A stretch of DNA of 52,296 bases from Bordetella parapertussis. Its GTDB lineage: Bacteria > Pseudomonadota > Gammaproteobacteria > Burkholderiales > SG8-41. Location: contig CAMCYP010000026.1 of NCBI GenBank assembly GCA_945885345.1, positions 1 to 52,296 of the forward strand, given 5' to 3'. Both the position numbers and the translations under genes were made by a program. Shown here one piece after another: positions 15,943 through 24,722 of this stretch (positions within the stretch are counted from its first letter, which is position 1; the number at the start of each line of letters is the position of its first letter). The notes under the pieces were generated by a model. The model saw only the letters and a program-made list of their open reading frames with translations, did not search any database and was not told the DNA's origin.

Positions 15943-16399
15943 GCGATCTCCTTTGGTGTTGGCTGCGTTGCACGCCTGTTTTTTTTATTGCGGAAACCGG
16001 CCGGTAATCCGGATTGTCGGCAGCCGCGTCGCGCGCAAGGCAAGGTTAGTCAAAGCGCCAGCCAAATGCAAACGCTTTCATTTGGGCCGTGCCGGCGTTG
16101 TCGCGATTGGTGCGACGGATTTGGAATGCGCAATGAAAACAACGCGCTTTGGACTGCCCGTCGCGGTGGGGGCGGGACATTGCGGCACGCGCCAAGCATG
16201 CCGGCTGCCTGTCCGCCTGAAGGATGGTTGTGATGCTGCGCGTCCGCTTCGACCAGCGCGGATTGCTGCCTGATTGCGGGCTCATCGCAGGAATGATGCG
16301 CATGCATGCCTTATTCCATGTAAGCACCGGTTTGCTGTGCGTGGTTGACAAAAATTGTTAGACTCCGGGTTCCGCAAAACGACAACACCAGTTTATGAA
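15943..16399. other. Divergent intergenic region between tctC and hss
   Basis: 457 bases without a gene I can support. It holds a 22-base imperfect palindrome (listed separately), a T-run at about 15980-15987 close to tctC, and a TTGACA hexamer (16345-16350) upstream of hss, for which no well-spaced -10 partner is visible. Both flanking genes must be transcribed from here. No RNA gene or recognisable small ORF was found. Confidence 0.6.
16063..16084. promoter_or_regulatory. LacI-family-like operator palindrome
   Basis: A 22-base imperfect palindrome with ends CAAATG and CATTTG and centre TGCAAACGCTTTCA (16067-16080), matching its own reverse complement at 18 of 22 positions. The centre fits the TGNAANCGNTNNCA pattern of LacI/GalR-family sites, with the central CG pair. 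It is 121 bases upstream of tctC. No LacI-type regulator gene lies in the window, so the cognate protein would be encoded elsewhere. Confidence 0.4.
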
Positions 16400-17815
16400 A
16401 TGGCAGAACAAAAATATTTCAAATTCCAGGGAAAAATCGTTTTCGTCGGTTTCGGTTCTGTCGCGCAGGGCGTATTGCCGCTCCTGTTGCGCCACATCGA
16501 CATTCCGAAAGAGCGCATTTCCATCATCACCGCGCATGAGCGCGGACGCGCCGAAGCCGCATCGTTCGGCATCCATTACGAAATAAATCCCCTGACGCGC
16601 GAAAACTATCGCGCGATCCTCGGCCCCAGGCTGGAGCGGGGCGATCTGCTGATCAACCTGTCAGTCGATGTGGCGAGTTCCGCGCTGATCGAGTTTTGCT
16701 GCGAGCACGGCATTCTCTATACCGACTCGTGCATCGAGCCCTGGGCGGGTGGTTACACCGATCAATCAGTTTCCGCATCCCGCCGTTCCAACTACGGACA
16801 GCGGGAGGAAGTGCTGGAACTGCGTAAAAAATTCCCGACCGGACCGACGGTGATTCCGACGCATGGCGCCAACCCCGGGCTGATTTCGCACTGGGTGAAG
16901 CAGGCGTTGGTCAACCTGGCGAAGGACATTCTCGGACAAACCACGATTCCGCGGTCGAAAGCGGAGTGGGCGCAACTGGCGATGGAACTGGGCGTGAAGA
17001 GCATCCATTGCTCCGAGCGCGATACTCAGTACGCCTTGCCGCGCAAACGTCCCGGCGAGTTCGTCAACACCTGGTCGGTCGATGGTTTCATCGGCGAAGG
17101 TTCGCAGCCCTGTGAACTGGGCTGGGGCTCGCACGAAAAGCATTTTCCGCCGGAAGGGCAGCATCATGACCACGGCTGCAAGGCGGCGATTTTTCTGAAT
17201 CGTCCCGGCGCGTCGGTGAAAGTGCGCACCTGGACACCCAATGCCGGCGCCTTCCACGGTTTCCTGATTACGCACGGCGAAGCGATTTCGATTTCGGATT
17301 ACCTGACCGTCAGAAAAGGCGATCAGGTGCTGTACCGGCCGACCTGCCACTACGCCTACCATCCCTGTGATGACACCGTGCTGTCAGTGCACGAACTGGC
17401 CGGACGCAACTGGGTGGGGCAGGAAGAGCGCAGGCTGTATCGCGACGAGATCACCGAGGGCACCGACGAACTGGGCGCGCTGCTGCTGGGCCACAAGAAG
17501 GGTGCTTACTGGTACGGCTCGCAGCTGTCGATTGACGAGGCGCGCAAACTGGCGCCGTACAACAATGCGACCAGCCTGCAGGTGGCGGCTGGCGTGCTCG
17601 GCGGCATCGTGTGGGCGATGGAGAATCCGGACGCCGGCATCATCGATCCCGAAGACATGGATTACCGTCGCGTGCTGGAGCTTGCCAAGCCCTATCTGGG
17701 CAAGGTGGTCGGTGCCTATTCGGACTGGACGCCGCTGCAGGGACGCAACCATCCGTTTGTCGAGGACGTTGATACTTCCGATCCCTGGCAATTCAAGAAT
17801 GTCCGCGTGACCTGA
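16400..17815 (+). CDS. hss: Homospermidine synthase
   Basis: 471 residues from the ATG at 16400 (MAEQKYFKFQGKIVFVGFG); the in-frame reading from 16355 adds unrelated residues. The N-terminal Rossmann element VFVGFGSVAQG binds NAD. Other family features are 'YTDSCIEPWAGGYTD', 'PTHGANPGLISHWVKQALV', and the central 'STRDTQ-like' segment here reading 'HCSERDTQYALPRKRPGEFV'. Length matches bacterial Hss (about 470-480). It transfers an aminobutyl group from putrescine or spermidine to putrescine, giving homospermidine, with NAD as a bound cofactor. It stands alone on its strand; the nearest gene downstream encodes a small methyltransferase. Confidence 0.93.
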   Translation: MAEQKYFKFQGKIVFVGFGSVAQGVLPLLLRHIDIPKERISIITAHERGRAEAASFGIHYEINPLTRENYRAILGPRLERGDLLINLSVDVASSALIEFCCEHGILYTDSCIEPWAGGYTDQSVSASRRSNYGQREEVLELRKKFPTGPTVIPTHGANPGLISHWVKQALVNLAKDILGQTTIPRSKAEWAQLAMELGVKSIHCSERDTQYALPRKRPGEFVNTWSVDGFIGEGSQPCELGWGSHEKHFPPEGQHHDHGCKAAIFLNRPGASVKVRTWTPNAGAFHGFLITHGEAISISDYLTVRKGDQVLYRPTCHYAYHPCDDTVLSVHELAGRNWVGQEERRLYRDEITEGTDELGALLLGHKKGAYWYGSQLSIDEARKLAPYNNATSLQVAAGVLGGIVWAMENPDAGIIDPEDMDYRRVLELAKPYLGKVVGAYSDWTPLQGRNHPFVEDVDTSDPWQFKNVRVT

Positions 17816-17851
17816 GACCGGTGGTTCGTACCGGTTAGTTATCATTTGCTG

Positions 17852-18421
17852 ATGGAACCGCCGAATCTCCCGCAACTCCCCCATGCCTTTGTCGCAGAAC
17901 CTTCGGACTGGGTGCGGCGCTGGGCGCCGCTGGTAGGTCGTGGCGGTCCGGTGCTGGACGTGGCCTGCGGCGGTGGTCGCCATGCGCTGTTTTTTGCCAC
18001 GCACGGCCATCCGGTGGCAGCAGTCGACCGTGATCCCGCGGCGATCGCCGCACTGGCGGGGCAATCCGGCATTACTGCCTTGTGCGCCGACATCGAGATG
18101 GGGCCCTGGCCTTACGCCGGACAGCTGTTTGCCGCCGTGGTGGTTACCAATTACCTGCACCGGCCGCTGTTTCCGGCGCTGATGGCGGCACTGGCCCCGG
18201 GCGGGGTGCTGATTTACGAGACTTTTGCGCAGGGCAACGAGGCGTACGGTCGTCCCGCCAACCCGGATTTTCTGCTGCAGCGGGGCGAATTGCTGCGTGC
18301 CGTGGGGGCTACCCGGGTGGTGGCCTATGAGGATCTGTATGTGGAGCAACCTAGGCCGGCGATGGTGCAGCGCATTTGCGCCGTGGTCACGGCTGGCTTA
18401 ATCGGCGAAAATCCTTTTTAA
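17852..18421 (+). CDS. Class I SAM-dependent methyltransferase (small, TehB-like)
   Basis: 189 residues from the ATG at 17852 (MEPPNLPQLPHAF). Motif I VLDVACGGGRHALFFA begins at residue 34; 'VAAVDRDPAAIAAL' is motif II; 'VVVTNYLHRPLFPAL' and 'ALAPGGVLIYETFAQGNE' are the later motifs. The 'GRPANPDFLLQRGELL' segment is seen in a common proteobacterial subgroup related to tellurite-resistance methyltransferases. Soluble, cytoplasmic. It lies 36 bases after hss and 96 before tpiA. The substrate is unknown. Confidence 0.85.
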   Translation: MEPPNLPQLPHAFVAEPSDWVRRWAPLVGRGGPVLDVACGGGRHALFFATHGHPVAAVDRDPAAIAALAGQSGITALCADIEMGPWPYAGQLFAAVVVTNYLHRPLFPALMAALAPGGVLIYETFAQGNEAYGRPANPDFLLQRGELLRAVGATRVVAYEDLYVEQPRPAMVQRICAVVTAGLIGENPF

Positions 18422-18517
18422 TTCAACCGGTTTTCGCGGCGCAACAACTGCCGGTTCAAATTGACCTGATTCGGTGCAGTCGGTAAAATCCGACGGTTTA
18501 CTCAAGCTGGACCGGAA

Positions 18518-19279
18518 ATGCGGGTCAAGTTCGTCGCAGGTAACTGGAAAATGAATGGCAATCTGGCCTCCAACGAGGCCTTGTTGCATCTTCTGGTGCC
18601 GGCTCTTTCGGAAATTGTCGCTGTCGAAACGGTTGTTTGTCCGCCACATGTTTATCTGTCGCAGGTGCGTCCGTTGCTCGGTGGTTCGAAAACGGCACTG
18701 GGCGGACAGGACTTGTGTCAGTACGGCAACGGTGCCTACACCGGTGGTGTTTCGGCGGCGATGCTCAAGGATCTGGGTTGCAGCCATGTGATCGTCGGGC
18801 ATTCCGAGCGGCGTGCGCTGTTCGGTGAGATCGATGATCTGGTGGCGGAAAAGTTTGCAGTGGCGCAGCAGGCGGGATTGATACCGATCCTGTGCGTCGG
18901 TGAAACGCTGGTGGAACGCGAAGCCGGAACGACCGAAGCGGTGGTGGCCCGGCAGTTGCAGGCGGTGATCAAGCTTTCGGGTGTGGCGGCGTTGCGGAAT
19001 TCGGTAATTGCCTACGAACCGGTGTGGGCAATCGGCACCGGCAAGACGGCAACACCGCAGGAAGCGCAGGCCGTGCATGCTTTCATCCGCGGCAAGGTGG
19101 CGGATGCGGATCCTGCAGTGGCTGGTGCGGTGCGTATTGTGTATGGCGGCAGTGTGAAGGCGGCGAATGCCGGGCAGTTGTTTGCGATGCCCGACATTGA
19201 CGGCGGTCTGATCGGTGGCGCCGCGCTGGTGGCTGAAGAATTTACTGCGATCTGCCGGGCGGCGGCGCAGAAACATTAA
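18518..19279 (+). CDS. tpiA: Triosephosphate isomerase
   Basis: 253 residues. Active-site residues are all visible: Asn9 and Lys11 in GNWKMN, His95 in VIVGHSERR, and Glu167 in AYEPVWAIGTG (loop 6 begins here). The phosphate-binding 'VYGGSVKAANA' and 'DGGLIGGAAL' are intact. It interconverts dihydroxyacetone phosphate and glyceraldehyde 3-phosphate. It precedes secG by 12 bases, the usual arrangement in this group. Confidence 0.98.
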   Translation: MRVKFVAGNWKMNGNLASNEALLHLLVPALSEIVAVETVVCPPHVYLSQVRPLLGGSKTALGGQDLCQYGNGAYTGGVSAAMLKDLGCSHVIVGHSERRALFGEIDDLVAEKFAVAQQAGLIPILCVGETLVEREAGTTEAVVARQLQAVIKLSGVAALRNSVIAYEPVWAIGTGKTATPQEAQAVHAFIRGKVADADPAVAGAVRIVYGGSVKAANAGQLFAMPDIDGGLIGGAALVAEEFTAICRAAAQKH

Positions 19280-19291
19280 GGTGGGAATGGC

Positions 19292-19684
19292 ATGGAAGTC
19301 GTGATTCTGGTGGTACACGTGATTGCAGCGCTGAGCATCATCGGTCTGGTGCTGCTGCAGCATGGCAAGGGCGCCGACATGGGCGCGGCATTCGGCAGCG
19401 GTTCGGCGGGCAGCGTGTTTGGTTCGTCCGGCTCCGCGAATTTTCTAAGTCGCACCACGGCGGTTATCGCGACGATATTTTTTGTCACCAGCATCGGCCT
19501 GACCATATTCTCGTCGAAGAAAACCGTTGATAAGGGCATCATGACGCAGCCGGTGGAGCAGCCGGCACAGTCGTTGCCCGGGCAGATTCCGACACCGCCG
19601 GTATCAGCGCCAGCATCCGTGGTACCGGTGCCCTCAGCGCCGGCCGCCGCCGGCGACACCAAAGCTGGAGATATACCCAAGTAA
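19292..19684 (+). CDS. secG: Protein-export membrane protein SecG
   Basis: 130 residues. Membrane segment 1 is at about 3-23; the conserved loop 'LLQHGKGADMGAAFGSGSAG' is followed by a second segment at about 52-72. After that comes a Pro/Ala/Val-rich tail of some 55 residues, longer than in E. coli SecG (110 residues) but usual for Betaproteobacteria. It is the small subunit of the SecYEG translocon. The start is an ATG preceded by GGTGGGAA. Confidence 0.96.
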   Translation: MEVVILVVHVIAALSIIGLVLLQHGKGADMGAAFGSGSAGSVFGSSGSANFLSRTTAVIATIFFVTSIGLTIFSSKKTVDKGIMTQPVEQPAQSLPGQIPTPPVSAPASVVPVPSAPAAAGDTKAGDIPK

Positions 19685-19745
19685 GTTACGCAAGTCAGCG
19701 GGGGTGGTGAAACCGGGTAGCCGGCATCATCACAGCAACACATAA

Positions 19746-19830
19746 GTCGACGTGGTGGAATTGGTAGACACGCCGTCTTGAGGGGGCGGTGGCGAAAGCC
19801 GTGAGAGTTCGAGTCTCTCCGTCGACACCA
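19746..19830 (+). tRNA. tRNA-Leu (anticodon GAG)
   Basis: 85 bases including an encoded CCA. The acceptor stem GTCGACG (19746-19752) pairs with CGTCGAC (19820-19826), then A-CCA. The anticodon arm is CCGTC-TTGAGGG-GGCGG with GAG at 19780-19782, which reads CUC/CUU codons. A class II variable arm (GGTGGCGAAAGCC region) is followed by the T-arm 'GAGAGTTCGAGTCTCTC'. It lies between secG and nuoA, the standard position in Betaproteobacteria. Confidence 0.97.
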
Positions 19831-19917
19831 GATTGAAGTGGTAGTGGTGTGCAGCAGTGCAGGGGGCGCCCGCGGTGCGGGTCGCATAGTTTCACGTAAC
19901 GTTGCAGAAGGCAGCAG

Positions 19918-20286
19918 ATGCTGGAAGGTTATTTTCCGATTCTGATGTTTATCGCCGTAGGCCTCGCCTTCGGCGTCGCTCCGGTTGCCGCCGGCTGGAT
20001 CGCCAGCCGTGTCGTCGGGTCACACCGTCCCGGCGAACAGAAACTGTCCCCCTATGAGTGCGGCTTCGAAGCCTTCGAAGACGCGCGCATGCGTTTCGAC
20101 GTGCGTTATTACCTGGTCGCGATCCTGTTCATCCTGTTCGACCTTGAAATCGCCTTCCTGTTTCCGTGGGCCGTGGTGTTGCAGGAAATCGGCCTGTTCG
20201 GGTTCTTTTCCATGATGATTTTCCTCGCCATTCTGGTCGTAGGTTTCATCTATGAATGGAAAAAAGGAGCGTTGGAATGGGAGTGA
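19918..20286 (+). CDS. nuoA: NADH-quinone oxidoreductase subunit A
   Basis: 122 residues, three membrane helices. Typical signature '[20 protein letters not shown]' (the Cys-bearing loop between helices 1 and 2) and the C-terminal '[14 protein letters not shown]'. It is part of the proximal membrane arm near the quinone site. First gene of the nuo operon, 87 bases after the tRNA. The next gene, nuoB, begins only after an unusually long 151-base spacer. Confidence 0.98.
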   Translation: MLEGYFPILMFIAVGLAFGVAPVAAGWIASRVVGSHRPGEQKLSPYECGFEAFEDARMRFDVRYYLVAILFILFDLEIAFLFPWAVVLQEIGLFGFFSMMIFLAILVVGFIYEWKKGALEWE

Positions 20287-20437
20287 AACCGTGAGCTACC
20301 TGACGAGGGGCCCCATCTTGATGGGGATCGGCAGTCAAGCGAGCGGTTTCGGGCGCCGACACCCGCATGGGTATTGCTTGCGTAAACAGTTCGGAGGCGC
20401 CGGTGCGTGCCCCTGTATTTCAAGCACGAGGTAAACC
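20287..20437 (+). other. Untranslated spacer between nuoA and nuoB
   Basis: 151 bases without a credible gene, inside an operon whose other junctions mostly overlap or are short. It contains a perfect hairpin CCCCAT-CTTG-ATGGGG (20311-20326) and two GGCGCC hexamers. There is no U-run after the hairpin, so it is not a standard terminator. It may be an mRNA processing or stability element or an old insertion; the sequence alone does not decide. Confidence 0.55.
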
Positions 20438-20929
20438 ATGGGCGCCATCGAAACCATCAACGAAAATCTCAACGACAAGGGTTTCATCACCACGTCGGTA
20501 GACTCCCTGGTCAACTGGACGCGCACCGGCTCGCTGTGGCCGATGACCTTCGGTCTGGCCTGCTGTGCGGTGGAGATGATGCACGCCGGTGCTGCGCGTT
20601 ATGACCTCGACCGTTTCGGCATCGTGTTCCGCCCCAGTCCGCGCCAGTCCGACGTGATGATCGTCGCCGGCACGCTGTGCAACAAAATGGCACCGGCGCT
20701 GCGCAAGGTCTACGACCAGATGGCTGAACCGCGCTGGGTGATCTCGATGGGGTCCTGCGCCAACGGCGGCGGTTATTACCATTACTCCTATTCCGTGGTG
20801 CGCGGCTGTGACCGCATCGTACCCGTCGACATTTATGTGCCGGGCTGTCCGCCGACCGCTGAGGCGCTGCTCTACGGCATCATTCAGCTGCAGAACAAGA
20901 TCAAACGCACCAACACCATTTCCCGTTAG
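20438..20929 (+). CDS. nuoB: NADH-quinone oxidoreductase subunit B
   Basis: 163 residues. It binds the terminal iron-sulfur cluster N2: ligands are the tandem cysteines in [11 protein letters not shown], the Cys of MGSCANGGG and the Cys of [10 protein letters not shown]. The Arg-rich '[20 protein letters not shown]' segment is standard. The ATG at 20438 follows GGTAAACC, with only a weak SD. Confidence 0.98.
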   Translation: MGAIETINENLNDKGFITTSVDSLVNWTRTGSLWPMTFGLACCAVEMMHAGAARYDLDRFGIVFRPSPRQSDVMIVAGTLCNKMAPALRKVYDQMAEPRWVISMGSCANGGGYYHYSYSVVRGCDRIVPVDIYVPGCPPTAEALLYGIIQLQNKIKRTNTISR

Positions 20930-20956
20930 CCGTTTTCAGCCGCCAGCCAATCCTTC

Positions 20957-21571
20957 ATGACCACCCGCCTCGAAACCCTGACCGCTGCGCTGCAGACCGC
21001 GCTCGGTGACAAACTGGTCAGTGCCACCACGGCGCTGGGCGAGGTGACCATCGTGGTGAAAGCGGAGCATCTGCTTGCCGCCGGCGCGATCCTGCGCGAT
21101 GACAATGCGCTGCAATTCGAGCAGCTGATCGACCTCTGTGGCATGGATTACAGCGACCACGGCGAAGGTGCCTGGCAAGGCCAACGTTTTGCGGTGGTGT
21201 ATCACCTGCTGAGCATTGCGCTGAATCAGCGGCTGCGGCTGCGCGTGTTCGCGCCGGACGATACTTTCCCGGTGGTGGCGTCGGTGCTTGATCTGTGGTC
21301 TTCGGCGAACTGGTACGAGCGCGAGGCCTTCGACCTCTACGGCATCATGTTTACCGGGCACCCGGACCTGCGCCGCCTGTTGACCGATTATGGTTTTGTC
21401 GGCCATCCCTTCCGCAAAGATTTCCCGCTGTCGGGCAACGTCGAAATGCGTTACGACCCCGACCAGCAGCGCGTCATTTACCAGCCGGTGACCATCGAGC
21501 CGCGCGTGATCACGCCGCGCATCGTCCGCGAGGAAAACTACGCGGACTCCGAAGGTTTCCGCAAGGGCTGA
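20957..21571 (+). CDS. nuoC: NADH-quinone oxidoreductase subunit C
   Basis: 204 residues, a separate NuoC rather than the NuoCD fusion of enterobacteria. Signature '[20 protein letters not shown]' followed by '[20 protein letters not shown]' (30-kDa subunit family). Hydrophilic peripheral-arm subunit. Its stop is one base before the nuoD ATG, so the two are coupled. Confidence 0.98.
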   Translation: MTTRLETLTAALQTALGDKLVSATTALGEVTIVVKAEHLLAAGAILRDDNALQFEQLIDLCGMDYSDHGEGAWQGQRFAVVYHLLSIALNQRLRLRVFAPDDTFPVVASVLDLWSSANWYEREAFDLYGIMFTGHPDLRRLLTDYGFVGHPFRKDFPLSGNVEMRYDPDQQRVIYQPVTIEPRVITPRIVREENYADSEGFRKG

Positions 21572-21572
21572 C

Positions 21573-22826
21573 ATGGCTGAAATCAAAAATTACACGATGA
21601 ACTTCGGCCCGCAGCATCCGGCGGCCCACGGCGTGCTGCGCCTGGTGCTGGAGCTGGACGGTGAAGTCATTGAGCGCGCCGATCCGCATATTGGCCTGCT
21701 GCATCGCGCCACCGAAAAACTCGCTGAACACAAGACCTTCATCCAGTCGGTGCCGTACATGGATCGCCTCGACTATGTGTCGATGATGTCCAACGAACAC
21801 GCCTACGTGATGGCGATCGAGAAGCTGCTCGGCATCGAAGTGCCGGAGCGTGCCCAGTACATCCGTGTGCTGTTCGATGAAATCACCCGCCTGCTGAATC
21901 ATCTGTTGTGGCTGGGTTGCCACGGCCTCGACATCGGCGCGATGACGGTGTTCCTGTATTGCTTCCGCGAGCGCGAAGACCTGTTTGATACCTACGAAGC
22001 GGTGTCCGGCGCGCGCATGCATGCGGCCTATTACCGTCCGGGTGGTGTCTACCGCGACCTGCCGGACACGATGCCGCAGTACAACGCTTCACGCATCCAC
22101 AATGCCGCGGCGATCAAGAACCTGAACGAAAACCGCCAGGGTTCGTTGCTCGATTTCATCGAGGATTTCAGCAAACGTTTCCCGACCTATGTCGATGAGT
22201 ACGAAACCCTGCTGACCGACAACCGCATCTGGAAGCAACGCACAGTCGGCATCGGCGTGGTGTCGCCGGAGCGCGCGCTGTCGCTGGGCTTCACCGGTCC
22301 GATGCTGCGCGGCTCGGGCATCGAATGGGATCTGCGCAAGAAACAGCCCTATGAAGTCTACGACCGCATGGAGTTCGATATCCCGGTGGGCGTCAATGGT
22401 GACTGTTACGACCGCTACCTGGTGCGCATCGAAGAAATGCGCCAGTCCAACCGTATCGTCAAGCAATGCGTCGACTGGCTGCGCAAGAATCCGGGCCCGG
22501 TGATGGCCGACAGCCACAAGGTGGCGCCACCGTCACGCGTGTCGATGAAAACCAACATGGAAGAGCTGATTCATCACTTCAAGCTGTTCACCGAAGGCAT
22601 GCACGTGCCGCCGGGCGAGGCTTATGCGGCGGTGGAGCATCCCAAGGGTGAGTTCGGCATTTATCTGGTGTCCGACGGTGCCAACAAACCGTACCGGCTG
22701 AAAATCCGTGCGCCGGGTTTTGCGCATCTGGCGGCGTTGGATGAAATGTCCCGTGGTCACATGATTGCCGACGTGGTGGCGATCATCGGCACGCAGGACA
22801 TCGTGTTCGGGGAAATTGACAGGTGA
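21573..22826 (+). CDS. nuoD: NADH-quinone oxidoreductase subunit D
   Basis: 417 residues. 49-kDa subunit family: '[20 protein letters not shown]' near the N-terminus, with the quinone-site His of the HPAAHG loop, and '[20 protein letters not shown]' and 'DIVFGEIDR' at the end. It forms the quinone cavity with NuoB and NuoH. Full length, nothing unusual. Confidence 0.98.
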   Translation: MAEIKNYTMNFGPQHPAAHGVLRLVLELDGEVIERADPHIGLLHRATEKLAEHKTFIQSVPYMDRLDYVSMMSNEHAYVMAIEKLLGIEVPERAQYIRVLFDEITRLLNHLLWLGCHGLDIGAMTVFLYCFREREDLFDTYEAVSGARMHAAYYRPGGVYRDLPDTMPQYNASRIHNAAAIKNLNENRQGSLLDFIEDFSKRFPTYVDEYETLLTDNRIWKQRTVGIGVVSPERALSLGFTGPMLRGSGIEWDLRKKQPYEVYDRMEFDIPVGVNGDCYDRYLVRIEEMRQSNRIVKQCVDWLRKNPGPVMADSHKVAPPSRVSMKTNMEELIHHFKLFTEGMHVPPGEAYAAVEHPKGEFGIYLVSDGANKPYRLKIRAPGFAHLAALDEMSRGHMIADVVAIIGTQDIVFGEIDR

Positions 22827-22833
22827 GTGACCG

Positions 22834-23337
22834 ATGAATGCCCCCCTGATGTTATCCCCCGAATCACTGGCGAAGATTGATAAAGCCGTAGCCAAGTATC
22901 CGCCGGACCGCAAGGATTCGGCGGTGATGGCGGCGCTGACCATTGCCCAGGACGAGAAGGGCTGGCTGGCGACGGAGACCATGGATTTTGTCGCGCAGTA
23001 TCTGGGCATGCCGCCGGTCGCTGTGTACGAGGTCGCGACCTTCTACACCATGTACAACATGAAGCCGGTCGGCAAATACAAGCTGACCATCTGCACCAAT
23101 CTGCCCTGCGCGCTGCAGGGTGCGACCCATGCCGCGGAACACCTGAAAAAGGCGTTGGGCATCGGTTTCAACGAGACCACCGCAGACGGCTGCTTCACGC
23201 TGAAGGAAGGCGAGTGCATGGGCGCTTGCGGTGATGCGCCGGTGCTGCTGCAGAACAACAAGCTGATGCTGTGCGCGATGAGTCCGGAAAAGATTGATGA
23301 GTTGATCGGCAAACTTAAAACGGAAGGAGCCAAATAA
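22834..23337 (+). CDS. nuoE: NADH-quinone oxidoreductase subunit E
   Basis: 167 residues, thioredoxin-like [2Fe-2S] subunit (cluster N1a). Cysteine ligands are in ICTNLPCAL (Cys-x4-Cys) and [11 protein letters not shown] (Cys-x3-Cys). The N-terminal helical part has '[15 protein letters not shown]'. Its stop codon shares a base with the nuoF start, and the nuoF SD (GGAAGGAG) lies within its last codons. Confidence 0.97.
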   Translation: MNAPLMLSPESLAKIDKAVAKYPPDRKDSAVMAALTIAQDEKGWLATETMDFVAQYLGMPPVAVYEVATFYTMYNMKPVGKYKLTICTNLPCALQGATHAAEHLKKALGIGFNETTADGCFTLKEGECMGACGDAPVLLQNNKLMLCAMSPEKIDELIGKLKTEGAK

Positions 23338-24650
23338 TGGGCTTGCCGATCCCGCCGTTTGCCACGGATATTTTTGGCCCCGACGCCGTGATCATGAAGG
23401 GTGTCAACGGCAGCAACTGGAAGCTCAAGGACTACGAAGCGCGCGGCGGTTATGCTGCGCTGAAAAAAATCATTGCCGAGAAAATTCCGCCTGAGCAAAT
23501 TGTTAACGAGCTGAAAAAATCGGCCCTGCGCGGCCGCGGCGGCGCGGGTTTTCCGACGGGACTGAAGTGGAGCTTCATGCCGCGGCAGTTCCCGGGGCAG
23601 AAATACCTCGTGTGCAATTCGGACGAAGGCGAGCCGGGCACATTCAAGGATCGCGACATCCTGCGCTACAACCCGCACAGCCTGATCGAAGGCATGATCA
23701 TCGGCGGTTACGCGATGGGCATCACCGTGGGTTACAACTACATCCATGGCGAGGTGTGGGACGTTTACGAACGTTTCGAGGAGGCGCTGGATGAGGCGCG
23801 AGCCGCGGGTTATCTCGGCGACAGGATCCTCGGCACCGATTTTTCATTCCAGTTGCACGGCCACCACGGTTACGGCGCCTATATCTGCGGCGAAGAAACC
23901 GCGTTGCTGGAATCGCTTGAAGGCAAGAAGGGGCAGCCGCGCTTCAAGCCGCCGTTCCCGGCGAGCTTCGGGCTCTACGGCAAACCGACCACCATCAACA
24001 ACACCGAAACCTTCGCTGCAGTGCCGTGGATCATCGTCAACGGCGGCGAGGCCTTCCTGAACCTCGGCAAACCCAACAACGGCGGCACCAAGCTGTTTTC
24101 GGTGTCGGGTGACGTAGCGCGGCCGGGCAATTTTGAAGTGAAGCTCGGCACGCCTTTTCCCAAGCTGCTGGAAATGGCCGGCGGCATGCGCGACGGGCGA
24201 AAATTAAAAGCAGTGATCCCCGGCGGCTCCTCGATGCCGGTGCTGACCGCGGATGTAATGATGGCCACTGACATGGATTACGACTCCATCGCCAAGGCCG
24301 GTTCGATGCTCGGTTCCGGCGCAGTGATCGTGATGGACGAGACGCGCTGCATGGTGAAGTCGCTGCTGCGGCTGTCGTATTTTTATTACGAGGAGTCCTG
24401 CGGCCAGTGCACGCCCTGCCGCGAAGGCACCGGCTGGTTGTATCGGATGGTCCACCGTATCGAACACGGCCAAGGCCGCCCCGAAGACCTCGACATGCTG
24501 AACAAGGTGGCCGACAACATCCAGGGCCGCACCATCTGCGCGCTGGGTGATGCCGCGGCGATGCCGGTGCGCGCCTTTATCAAGAATTTCCGCGACGAAT
24601 TCCAATATCACATCGACCACAAGAAGTGCCTGGTCGCACCTTATGTATAA
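23337..24650 (+). CDS. nuoF: NADH-quinone oxidoreductase subunit F
   Basis: 437 residues. It carries FMN, the NADH site and cluster N3. '[16 protein letters not shown]' is the glycine-rich NADH/FMN loop; '[20 protein letters not shown]' is standard; cluster ligands are [11 protein letters not shown] and the Cys of [12 protein letters not shown]. It is one base overlapped with nuoE and separated from nuoG by a 72-base spacer containing a hairpin repeat. Confidence 0.98.
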   Translation: MGLPIPPFATDIFGPDAVIMKGVNGSNWKLKDYEARGGYAALKKIIAEKIPPEQIVNELKKSALRGRGGAGFPTGLKWSFMPRQFPGQKYLVCNSDEGEPGTFKDRDILRYNPHSLIEGMIIGGYAMGITVGYNYIHGEVWDVYERFEEALDEARAAGYLGDRILGTDFSFQLHGHHGYGAYICGEETALLESLEGKKGQPRFKPPFPASFGLYGKPTTINNTETFAAVPWIIVNGGEAFLNLGKPNNGGTKLFSVSGDVARPGNFEVKLGTPFPKLLEMAGGMRDGRKLKAVIPGGSSMPVLTADVMMATDMDYDSIAKAGSMLGSGAVIVMDETRCMVKSLLRLSYFYYEESCGQCTPCREGTGWLYRMVHRIEHGQGRPEDLDMLNKVADNIQGRTICALGDAAAMPVRAFIKNFRDEFQYHIDHKKCLVAPYV

Positions 24651-24677
24651 CCCGGTGCGATTGCCCCTCACCCCCGC

Positions 24678-24703
24678 CCCCTCTCCCATCAATGGGAGAG
24701 GGG
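24678..24703. repeat. Intergenic hairpin repeat inside the nuo operon
   Basis: A perfect 12-base inverted repeat: CCCCTCTCCCAT (24678-24689), two bases, ATGGGAGAGGGG (24692-24703). Together with the preceding CCCTCACCCCCGCC it resembles a dispersed 'CCCTCTCCC...GGGAGAGGG' repeat known from many proteobacterial genomes. It lies between nuoF and nuoG, is transcribed with them, and ends 19 bases before the nuoG ATG. It would form a very stable mRNA hairpin next to the nuoG start region. Confidence 0.75.
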
Positions 24704-24722
24704 AGATTCGTGAGCATGTGCC

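Noticed and set aside
16046..16351. A 101-codon minus-strand frame between tctC and hss
   Set aside because: No SD, no known motif, base composition not coding-like, and it covers the operator-like palindrome and likely promoters.
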